From positions 72,959-136,958 of the forward strand of contig JAHHDR010000025.1 of assembly GCA_019739215.1 (NCBI GenBank): 64,000 bases of DNA. Reading direction: 5' to 3'. Position numbers and translations under genes: made by a program. Below, one piece after another: positions 57,389 to 64,000 of this stretch. The notes under the pieces were generated by a model. That model ran no database searches. It was not told where the DNA came from and saw only the letters and a program-made list of their open reading frames with translations. This stretch comes from Rhizobium sp. (GTDB taxonomy: Bacteria > Pseudomonadota > Alphaproteobacteria > Rhizobiales > Rhizobiaceae). Within the stretch, counting starts at the first letter, position 1. Each line of letters starts with the position of its first letter.

Positions 57389-59023
57389 TCAGGCGCTGAG
57401 CGGCGCTGCCTGGAAGGAATCAGCCCGCGCGACCCGCCACGGGATCTTGTAGCGGTGATCGTCCGTCCCCTGCAGCAACTCGCCCGCGTCAAGCGGCGGG
57501 TAGAGGTTTGTGAAGGTCGTGACCTGCGAATAGCTGACGCGCTTGTGGAAATGAAAGGTCTCGAACTCGGACGGATGGCGCAGGCCGGCGCCGGAAACCA
57601 CCTCGGCCAGCGCCTCGAGTGTCTTGTTGTGGAACTGGGCGACCCGCACCGACTTGTCGGCCACGACCAGCGCCCGCTGGCGGTCGATATCCTGGGTCGC
57701 GACGCCGACCGGGCACTTGTCGGTGTGGCAGGACTGGCTCTGGATGCAGCCGACGGCGAACATGAAGCCGCGTGCCATGTTGCACCAGTCCGCGCCGAGC
57801 GCCATGACACGGGCAATATCGAAGGCGGAGATGATCATGCCCGACGCGCCCAGCTTGATGCGGTCGCGCAGGTTCGCGCCGATCAAGGCATAGTGGACAA
57901 AAGTCAGCCCCTCCCGGAGCGGCATTCCGATATGGTCGATGAACTCGGAGGGCGCAGCACCGGTGCCGCCCTCCTTGCCATCGACGACGATGAAGTCCGG
58001 CGTGATGCCGGTTTCCAGCATGGCCTTGATGATGGCAAGGAACTCGTGGGCGTGTCCGACGCAGAGTTTGAACCCGACAGGTTTGCCGCCGGACAGTTCC
58101 CTAAGCTGGCGAATGAAAGCCATCAGTTCGAGCGGGCTGGAGAACGCGGGATGGGCGGAGGGCGAGATGCAGTCCTGGCCGAGGGGAATGCCGCGAATGG
58201 CCGCGATCTCCTCGGTGATCTTCGCCGCCGGCAGAACACCGCCGTGGCCGGGCTTGGCGCCCTGGCTGATCTTGATCTCGATCATCCGGACCTGCTCCGA
58301 TGCCGCATTCTCGGCGAAGCGCTCGGCCGAGAACATGCCGTCCGGCGTGCGGCAGCCGAAATAGCCCGAACCGATTTCCCAGATGATGTCGCCGCCATGC
58401 TCGCGGTGATAGGGCGAGATGCCGCCCTCGCCGGTATCATGGGCAAAGCCGCCGGCCTTCGCACCCTTGTTGAGCGAGCGGATGGCATTGGCCGAGAGCG
58501 AGCCGAAGCTCATCGCGGAAATATTGAGAATCGAAGAGTCATAGGGCTTCAGACAGTCCGGACCACCGATGCGGACCCGGAAATCGTGGGCTTCGAGATG
58601 CGTCGGGGCAAAGGAATGGGAAATCCACTCGTAGCGGGGCTCGTAGACATCGAACTCCGTGCCGAAGGGTCGCTTGTCCAACTGGCCCTTCGCACGCTGG
58701 TAGGCCAGCGATCGCTTGTCGCGGGGGAACGGCCGCCCGTCCTTCTCTCCCTCGAAAAAATACTGCCTGATCTTCGGCCGGAGTTCCTCCATGATATAGC
58801 GGGCATGTCCCGAGATCGGATAGTTCCGGAGCACCGCGCGCTTGGTCTGCAGGATGTCATGGAAGCCAATGGCAACCAGCAGCGCCAGCAGGAAGATGGG
58901 CACGATCATCACGAGATAGAGCCCCGGCGACACCACGATGATCCCACCCAGAAACAGCAGAAAAAGGATGGAGCCTGTAAGCGGCATTATCCGCGGCGAA
59001 AACCAGTGCCTGACGCGTTCCAT
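57389..59023 (-). CDS. Membrane-anchored FMN-binding glutamate synthase-like protein
   Basis: 544 residues. Two N-terminal membrane segments (about 14-32 and 33-55) tether a domain matching the FMN/Fe-S barrel of glutamate synthase large subunit: NISAMSFGSLSANAIRSLNKG, GEGGISPYHREHGGDIIW, KISQGAKPGHGGVLPAAKI, DFIVVDGKEGGTGAAP, and the 3Fe-4S cysteines CIQSQSCHTDKCPVG. It lacks the amidotransferase domain of GltB, so it cannot be a normal glutamate synthase. Partner and electron donor are unknown. Confidence 0.88.
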   Translation of the reverse strand: MERVRHWFSPRIMPLTGSILFLLFLGGIIVVSPGLYLVMIVPIFLLALLVAIGFHDILQTKRAVLRNYPISGHARYIMEELRPKIRQYFFEGEKDGRPFPRDKRSLAYQRAKGQLDKRPFGTEFDVYEPRYEWISHSFAPTHLEAHDFRVRIGGPDCLKPYDSSILNISAMSFGSLSANAIRSLNKGAKAGGFAHDTGEGGISPYHREHGGDIIWEIGSGYFGCRTPDGMFSAERFAENAASEQVRMIEIKISQGAKPGHGGVLPAAKITEEIAAIRGIPLGQDCISPSAHPAFSSPLELMAFIRQLRELSGGKPVGFKLCVGHAHEFLAIIKAMLETGITPDFIVVDGKEGGTGAAPSEFIDHIGMPLREGLTFVHYALIGANLRDRIKLGASGMIISAFDIARVMALGADWCNMARGFMFAVGCIQSQSCHTDKCPVGVATQDIDRQRALVVADKSVRVAQFHNKTLEALAEVVSGAGLRHPSEFETFHFHKRVSYSQVTTFTNLYPPLDAGELLQGTDDHRYKIPWRVARADSFQAAPLSA

Positions 59024-59160
59024 AGTGCCCCCCGCTGCGTTTCAGATTCGTCCCTCGTCCGGAATAGAACTTCTTCTATTGTGCGGAGCGTGACAAGCCG
59101 AAGACGGAGCCGGAGGGCCTCGGCGTGCGCCTGCGCATTGCGCCGTCAGGCGCCGACCCA

Positions 59161-59203
59161 CAAACAAAGACAGCCGGCCGCGATGGTCGCAGCCGGCTGT
59201 GTC
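59161..59203 (-). terminator. Rho-independent terminator after the DUF1127 gene
   Basis: On the minus strand a 9-bp stem acagccggc (59200-59192) / gccggctgt (59178-59170) with a 13-base loop, then CTTTGTTTG. It lies 34 bases after the DUF1127 stop. Confidence 0.75.
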
Positions 59204-59233
59204 AGACCGGGCCTTGCAGCCCGACGCTCGTCG

Positions 59234-59371
59234 TTAGCGGCCGAGAACGGCCGAGCGGATCTGGGCCCGCGAAATGCCGATGTCGCTGAGTGCATGATCG
59301 GAAAGCGACTGCAGTTCCTGCATGGCGCGGCGGCTTTCGACGTAGTTCCTGATCTTCTTGCGGATGTTCAT
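59234..59371 (-). CDS. DUF1127 small protein
   Basis: 45 residues from the ATG at 59371 with a GAGAG site; the longer open frame upstream is not preferred. It carries the DUF1127 core ELQSLSDHALSDIGISRAQI. Such arginine-rich small proteins are abundant in rhizobia and act in RNA turnover and in phosphate and carbon metabolism in some species. Confidence 0.87.
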   Translation of the reverse strand: MNIRKKIRNYVESRRAMQELQSLSDHALSDIGISRAQIRSAVLGR

Positions 59372-59649
59372 GGTTCTCTCCTGAATGTTCGTCCGTCGTT
59401 TGATGACTGTGAGATAGGCATTCACCTGCACGAAAAAAATGCATAAGACTGCAGGATAGGCATGCTGAAATTGCACGACTGATTAAGAATAATTTTACCG
59501 ATTGTCTTTTTGCCCTTTTCACCCTGCCGCGATGAGCGGTACGATTGCGAAAGAATTTTTTTGCAATTCAGAACGTAGATCCAAGGCGAACATTTCCGCG
59601 CGGCGTCATGTCGTGACAGTCTTTGATGCAAAACTGAGGGGAGTTACGC

Positions 59650-59982
59650 ATGTCGAACAAGCTGTTCATCACTGCCATTGCCAGCCTTCTGACCCTGTCG
59701 ATCGCCGCCCAGGCGCCGGCCCAGACAATCAAGAAGAAGAAAGTGGTCAAGCCGAGCCAGAGCGAAGAAAACGCCGGCAAGGAAGTGATGGACGCACTGG
59801 TGCTCGGGGTCGCCACGGGCATGCTCACGGGCGCCATGAAGAAGGGCAAGATGCCCAAGGGCACCAAGCTCATCATGAAGCAAGGGCTCAAGGCGGTGAA
59901 GAACTCCGCCAAGAAGAGCAAGGACGGCGGCAAGAAGGACTCCGGCAGCAAGGACGCGCTGAAGCTCCTGTTCGGCGGTTGA
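59650..59982 (+). CDS. Small lysine-rich exported protein of unknown function
   Basis: 110 residues. Signal peptide (residues 1-25, ending APAQ), a KKKKVVKPSQSEE patch, one weakly hydrophobic glycine-rich helix (about residues 48-62, ALVLGVATGMLTGAM), then a repetitive Lys/Gly/Ser tail (KKSKDGGKKDSGSKDALK). GAGGGGA ribosome site just upstream. No family recognised. The upstream 278 bases are AT-rich with several A/T tracts. Confidence 0.7.
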   Translation: MSNKLFITAIASLLTLSIAAQAPAQTIKKKKVVKPSQSEENAGKEVMDALVLGVATGMLTGAMKKGKMPKGTKLIMKQGLKAVKNSAKKSKDGGKKDSGSKDALKLLFGG

Positions 59983-60097
59983 GTCGGCCGGCGCGCGCGG
60001 CGACGTCACACAACCCGGGTCGATCGATCGTGCCCGGTTTGCTTGAGGAGATGGAATCGGTGCGACGGCGACGGGAAACCCGCCCCGCATCGCATTG

Positions 60098-61357
60098 CTA
60101 GATCAGAAAGTTCGCCAGGACCTCGTTTTCGCTGATATCCTCGTAGGTCAGGCCCGCGGCCTCGATACGGCCGAAGAGGCCGGCAAAGTTCTCCGGTGAC
60201 GAGGTCTCGATGCCGAGCAGCACCGAGCCGAAATTGCGCGCCGACTTCTTGAGATACTCGAACCGCGCGATGTCGTCGTCGGGGCCCAGCAATTCGAGAA
60301 AATCCCGCAACGCACCCGGACGCTGCGGCAGCCTCAGGACAAAATACTTCTTCAGCCCCTGGTAGCGCATGGCGCGCTCCTTGACGTCAGGCAGGCGCTC
60401 GAAGTCGAAATTGCCGCCGGATACGACGCAGACCACCGTCTTGCCCTTCAAACTTTCGCGACCGACCCTGTCGAGCGCTGCGATTGACAGCGCGCCCGCG
60501 GGCTCGAGGACGACACCCTCGATGTTCAGCATCTCGACCATCGTCACGCAGATCGCGTTCTCCGGAAGGAGCATCACCTGGCTGCCGTCGAACTTGCTGA
60601 GCGCCCGATAGTTGAGCTCGCCGATCCGCGCGACCGCAGCGCCATCGACGAAATTGTCAACCCTCGGGAGTGTCACGATCCCGCCGGTCTCAAGGCTGCG
60701 CTTGAGGCTCGGCGCCCCGGCAGGCTCCACCAGCAGAAAATCCTCGTCCTTGACGATACCCTCGAGGTAGCCGGTCATTCCGGCCGATAGCCCGCCGCCG
60801 CCGACCGGTAGAACGACAAGGTCCGGCACCGTGCCCTCGGGCAACTGCGACAGGACCTCGGCAGCGACAGTCGCTTGCCCTTCAATGATGTCGGCATGGT
60901 CGAAGGGAGGAACCATGTAGCCGCCGGTCTGCTCCACGAAGGCGCGTGCGGCGGCATAGCACTGATCGAAAATATCGCCGACAAGCCTGATCTCGATCGT
61001 GCCGCCGCCGAAGATGCGCGTCTTCTCGATCTTCTGCTGCGGCGTCGTCACCGGCATGAAGACCACGCCCTTGACCCCGAAATGCCGGCAGACGAAGGCA
61101 AAGCCCTGGGCATGATTGCCGGCGGAGGCGCAGACGAATGTCTCGTCCTTTCCACCTCTGGCGATCACCTTCCGCATGAAGTTCAAGGCGCCGCGGATCT
61201 TGTAGGATCGTACAGGCGTGAGGTCCTCCCGCTTGAGCCAGATGTCCGCTCCGAACCGGCCTGATAGGTGCTGGTTGTACTGAAGCGGCGTTTCGGGAAA
61301 GAGCCCGCGCATGACTTCAAGCGCGCTGTCGACATCTGCTCTGGTCACCACTGCCAT
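60098..61357 (-). CDS. ilvA: Threonine ammonia-lyase (threonine deaminase) IlvA
   Basis: 419 residues. PLP-dependent: Lys in VRSYKIRGALNFM, glycine loop PVGGGGLSAGM, and SGGNFDF. A single C-terminal ACT-like regulatory region (about residues 335-415, LPQRPGALRDFLELLG) replaces the two of E. coli IlvA, so isoleucine control may differ. It makes 2-oxobutanoate for isoleucine synthesis. Confidence 0.93.
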   Translation of the reverse strand: MAVVTRADVDSALEVMRGLFPETPLQYNQHLSGRFGADIWLKREDLTPVRSYKIRGALNFMRKVIARGGKDETFVCASAGNHAQGFAFVCRHFGVKGVVFMPVTTPQQKIEKTRIFGGGTIEIRLVGDIFDQCYAAARAFVEQTGGYMVPPFDHADIIEGQATVAAEVLSQLPEGTVPDLVVLPVGGGGLSAGMTGYLEGIVKDEDFLLVEPAGAPSLKRSLETGGIVTLPRVDNFVDGAAVARIGELNYRALSKFDGSQVMLLPENAICVTMVEMLNIEGVVLEPAGALSIAALDRVGRESLKGKTVVCVVSGGNFDFERLPDVKERAMRYQGLKKYFVLRLPQRPGALRDFLELLGPDDDIARFEYLKKSARNFGSVLLGIETSSPENFAGLFGRIEAAGLTYEDISENEVLANFLI

Positions 61358-61411
61358 CCTTCTAAGCCCTGCGTTTCTGCGAACATCGCAGCGACGGGGG
61401 GAGTGTCCGCG

Positions 61412-62542
61412 TCAGTTCGGGCTGATGTCGCCCCTTGCCCAGGTCTCCTGGGTTTCCGCCATGAAATCGGCAAAACGGCCTTCGTCGATCGCCCTTCGGA
61501 TGCCGCTCATCAGGTCCTGATAATAGCTCAGGTTGTTCCAGGTCAGCAGCATGCCGCCGACCGCCTCGTTCGATCGCACCAGATGATGGAGGTAGGCGCG
61601 CGAATAGTCGCGCGCCGCAGGGCATGACGATTCCTCGTCGAGGGGGCGCGTGTCCTCGGCGTGGCGGGCGTTGCGGATGTTGACCTTGCCGCGCCGGGTG
61701 AAGGCAAGTCCGTGCCGGCCCGAACGCGTCGGCATCACGCAATCGAACATGTCGATACCGCGGGCGACCGACTTCAGGATGTCGTCGGGTGTTCCGACTC
61801 CCATGAGATAGCGCGGCTTCTCCGCCGGCAGATGCGGATTGACGGTGTCGATCATGTCGAGCATCACCGCCTGCGGCTCTCCGACAGCCAGCCCGCCAAT
61901 GGCATAGCCCTTGAGATCGAGTGCGCGCAGCGCATCGGCGCTCTTCACCCTGAGCGCCGGCTGGTCGCCGCCCTGGACGATGCCGAACATGGCCTTGCCC
62001 GGCTGGTTGCCGAAGGCAACCTTGCAGCGCTCGGCCCAGCGGACCGACAGGTCCATGGCGCGCTCGATCTCCTTCGGATCGGCCGGCAGAGCGATGCATT
62101 CGTCGAGCTGCATCTGGATGTCGGAACCGAGCAGACCCTGGATCTCGATCGACCGTTCCGGCGACATATGATGCGACGAGCCGTCGAGATGGCTCTTGAA
62201 GGTCACGCCCTTCTCGTCGAGCTTGCGAAGACCCGACAGCGACATGACCTGGAAGCCGCCGGAATCGGTGAGGATCGGATGCGGCCAGCGGATCAACTCA
62301 TGCAAGCCGCCGAGGCGCGCGACACGCTCGGGGCCGGGCCGCAGCATCAGGTGATAGGTGTTGCCGAGGATGATGTCGGCGCCGGTGTCGCGGACCTGGT
62401 CGAGATACATGGCCTTGACCGTACCCACCGTGCCCACGGGCATGAAGGCGGGCGTGCGGATGGTGCCGCGCGGCATGGAGACTTCCCCGCGCCGTGCCTT
62501 GCCGTCGGTCTTCAGCAAAGTGAACTTGAATTCGGTGTTCAT
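61412..62542 (-). CDS. tgt: tRNA-guanine transglycosylase Tgt, lacking most zinc ligands
   Basis: 376 residues. It inserts preQ1 (or a related base) at position 34 of GUN-anticodon tRNAs. Catalytic aspartates are present in [13 protein letters not shown] and [14 protein letters not shown], and substrate-pocket residues in [10 protein letters not shown]. The zinc site is not: where E. coli has C-x-C-x2-C, this reads S-S-C-P-A-A before [11 protein letters not shown], and the later His ligand (HN in LxxIHNLRYY) is Asn in LTWNNLSYY. Only one of four ligands remains. The frame is otherwise clean and it overlaps queA by 4 bases. Confidence 0.94.
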   Translation of the reverse strand: MNTEFKFTLLKTDGKARRGEVSMPRGTIRTPAFMPVGTVGTVKAMYLDQVRDTGADIILGNTYHLMLRPGPERVARLGGLHELIRWPHPILTDSGGFQVMSLSGLRKLDEKGVTFKSHLDGSSHHMSPERSIEIQGLLGSDIQMQLDECIALPADPKEIERAMDLSVRWAERCKVAFGNQPGKAMFGIVQGGDQPALRVKSADALRALDLKGYAIGGLAVGEPQAVMLDMIDTVNPHLPAEKPRYLMGVGTPDDILKSVARGIDMFDCVMPTRSGRHGLAFTRRGKVNIRNARHAEDTRPLDEESSCPAARDYSRAYLHHLVRSNEAVGGMLLTWNNLSYYQDLMSGIRRAIDEGRFADFMAETQETWARGDISPN

Positions 62543-63603
62543 CGGTCTTTCCGGAAAAGCAGGCTGGCATCGCCATAGGAATAGAAGCGGTAGCCGGACT
62601 GGATAGCATGGTCGTACGCTGCCTTCATCGTCTCCATGCCCGAGAAGGCGGAGACCAGCATGAATAGCGTCGAGCGCGGCAGATGGAAATTGGTGAAGAG
62701 CATGTCGATTGCGCGAAAGCGGTAGCCCGGCGTGATGAAAATGTCGGTCGCGCCAGCCCAGGCATGGACCACGCCATTCTCATCCGTCGCGCTCTCCAGA
62801 AGACGCAGCGATGTGGTGCCGACGGAGACGATGCGCCCGCTCCTCGTCTTGACGGCATTGAGCCGCGCGGCGGTGGCGGCATCGATATAGCCGCTTTCGA
62901 AATACATGACATGATCGGCGGTGTCGTCGGCCTTGACGGGCAGGAACGTGCCGGCGCCGACATGCAGCGTCACGAAGATCCGCTCGATGCCTTTTTCATC
63001 CAGTCTTTCAAAGAGTTCGGGCGTGAAGTGAAGGCCGGCGGTAGGGGCGGCGACGGCCCCTTCTTCCCTTGCGTAAATCGTCTGGTAGTCGGCGCGGTCC
63101 CTGACGTCCTCATCACGCTTCGAAGCGATGTAGGGCGGCAGCGGGATGTGGCCGACAGCGGCGATCGCCTGGTCGAGCGCGGGACCGGAACGGTCGAACT
63201 GCAGCGTCACCTCGCCGGCATCGCCCTTGTCCTCGACAATGGCTTCCAGCACCGTGTCGCCGGCGCCGAAGCGAAGGGTGTCGCCGGACTTGATGCGCTT
63301 GCCCGGCCGGGCGAAGGCCTTCCAGCGGTCTGAGGCGATCCGCATGTGCAGCGTTGCCGAGATGGCGGAGAGATTGTCGCGGCGGACCCGAGTGCCTTCG
63401 AGCTGTGCGGGTATGACCTTGGTGTCGTTGAAGACCAGCGCATCGCCGGGCCGCAGGATGTCGACGAGATCGCGGACCTGTCGCTCCGCGAACCCGTCAC
63501 CCGCCGGATCGACCACGAGCAGTCGCGCGCAATCGCGCGGGCTCACCGGCCTGAGGGCGATCCGCTCGTCGGGAAGGTCGAAATCGAAGAGATCTACGCG
63601 CAT
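62539..63603 (-). CDS. queA: S-adenosylmethionine:tRNA ribosyltransferase-isomerase QueA
   Basis: 354 residues from the ATG at 63603. It turns preQ1 in tRNA into epoxyqueuosine with the ribosyl group of S-adenosylmethionine. Motifs: [64 protein letters not shown] and [17 protein letters not shown]. Coupled to tgt (ATGA overlap). Confidence 0.95.
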   Translation of the reverse strand: MRVDLFDFDLPDERIALRPVSPRDCARLLVVDPAGDGFAERQVRDLVDILRPGDALVFNDTKVIPAQLEGTRVRRDNLSAISATLHMRIASDRWKAFARPGKRIKSGDTLRFGAGDTVLEAIVEDKGDAGEVTLQFDRSGPALDQAIAAVGHIPLPPYIASKRDEDVRDRADYQTIYAREEGAVAAPTAGLHFTPELFERLDEKGIERIFVTLHVGAGTFLPVKADDTADHVMYFESGYIDAATAARLNAVKTRSGRIVSVGTTSLRLLESATDENGVVHAWAGATDIFITPGYRFRAIDMLFTNFHLPRSTLFMLVSAFSGMETMKAAYDHAIQSGYRFYSYGDASLLFRKDR

Positions 63604-63612
63604 GATACCCGC

Positions 63613-63652
63613 CAAAAGCAAAACCGCCCCGGCGCATAAGCCCCGGAGCGGC
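63613..63652 (-). terminator. Rho-independent terminator between the cyclophilin gene and queA
   Basis: On the minus strand ccgctccgg (63651-63643) pairs with ccggggcgg (63632-63624, one G-U pair), 10-base loop, then TTTTGCTTTT. It ends the cyclophilin transcript 20 bases after its stop; queA begins just beyond. Confidence 0.8.
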
Positions 63653-63671
63653 CGATGTCCATAGCAGCCGA

Positions 63672-64000
63672 TCAGGCGATGTCGGCGGCGACCTTGACCG
63701 ACAGGATCGTGTCCGGGTCGGAGACGGGCTCGCCCTTCTTGACCTTGTCGATATTGTCCATGCCTTCGATGACCTGGCCCCAGACCGAATACTGCTTGTT
63801 GAGCCAGGGGGCGTCGGTGAAGCAGATGAAGAACTGCGAGTTGGCCGAGTTGGGGCTCTGCGAGCGGGCCATGGAGCAGGTGCCGCGGATATGACTTATG
63901 TTCGAGAACTCGGCCTTGAGGTCGGGCTTCTCGGAACCACCCATGCCGGCACGCGACGGATTGAAATCCTTGCCGCCCTTCTTGCCGAACTTGACGTCGC
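63672..64000 (-). CDS. Cyclophilin-type peptidyl-prolyl isomerase, 3' part
   Basis: The frame is open to the window edge, so the N-terminus is missing. The visible 109 residues show the cyclophilin core: [20 protein letters not shown] with the Q/F catalytic segment, the tryptophan in [20 protein letters not shown], and the end VKVAADIA. It catalyses prolyl cis-trans isomerisation; no signal peptide can be judged. Confidence 0.9.
   Translation of the reverse strand, partial: DVKFGKKGGKDFNPSRAGMGGSEKPDLKAEFSNISHIRGTCSMARSQSPNSANSQFFICFTDAPWLNKQYSVWGQVIEGMDNIDKVKKGEPVSDPDTILSVKVAADIA

Noticed and set aside
1..64000. CRISPR arrays, prophage, integrase or intact insertion sequence
   Set aside because: No regularly spaced repeats, no phage structural or integrase genes and no complete transposase were seen on either strand.

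Overview
The window is high-GC chromosomal DNA from an alphaproteobacterium, most likely order Hyphomicrobiales (rhizobial/Phyllobacteriaceae-like). This rests on gene content: BA14K, IalB and DUF1127 small proteins, SdhE between recG and mfd, an ATP12-type F1 assembly chaperone, the aerobic (late-cobalt) cob gene set, and a queA-tgt pair downstream of a cyclophilin. I see no rRNA or tRNA gene, no CRISPR array and no intact mobile element. The only mobile-element trace is a short IS30-like remnant.

Layout. 0-16 kb is housekeeping: a CorC/HlyC tail, glmU, glmS, a DUF502 membrane protein, recG, sdhE, mfd, a DsbA-like oxidoreductase, a YejA-like binding protein, IalB, a DUF2161 nuclease-fold protein and an MFS transporter. 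16-17.3 kb holds BA14K and DUF3597 small proteins and an AT-rich scar. 17.5-29.3 kb is a seven-gene minus-strand operon: a glycine-betaine-type ABC transporter with a double permease, two choline-kinase-like phosphotransferases and two FAD/folate N-demethylase-like dehydrogenases, with a divergent DeoR regulator. 29.5-36.9 kb is the corrin-ring block cobF-G-H-I-J, cobK on the opposite strand, then cobL-M. 37-40.2 kb has nadK, a GntR regulator with two upstream palindromes, an MFS transporter and rpmG. 40.3-45.1 kb is a tightly coupled minus-strand operon: flavin reductase, MoxR ATPase, VWA protein, split XdhC, and two unrecognised exported paralogs. 45.3-53.7 kb carries a LivJ-like binding protein plus P1 peptidase, a pair of small exported paralogs, YaiI, CrcB, an RluA-family synthase, a HAD phosphatase, ATP12, a GH12-like protein and a lipoprotein. 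53.7-64 kb has fghA, rarA, a DegP-type protease, a membrane-anchored GltB-like protein, DUF1127, ilvA, tgt, queA and the 3' part of a cyclophilin gene.

Sequence quality. About 40 single-base indels, mostly insertions duplicating a neighbouring base, break otherwise well-conserved genes in two patches (about 2.8-15.9 kb and 48.9-52.6 kb). The 33 kb between them and the last 11 kb look clean. I read these as sequencing or assembly errors rather than gene decay, and annotate the affected loci as single genes with the break points described.

Best candidates for new biology: (1) the MoxR/VWA/XdhC operon translationally coupled to two uncharacterised four-cysteine exported paralogs, with no molybdo-hydroxylase beside it; (2) the betaine-type transporter/kinase/dehydrogenase operon; (3) a Tgt that has lost three of the four canonical zinc ligands; (4) a palindrome pair that relocates the start of the GntR regulator.
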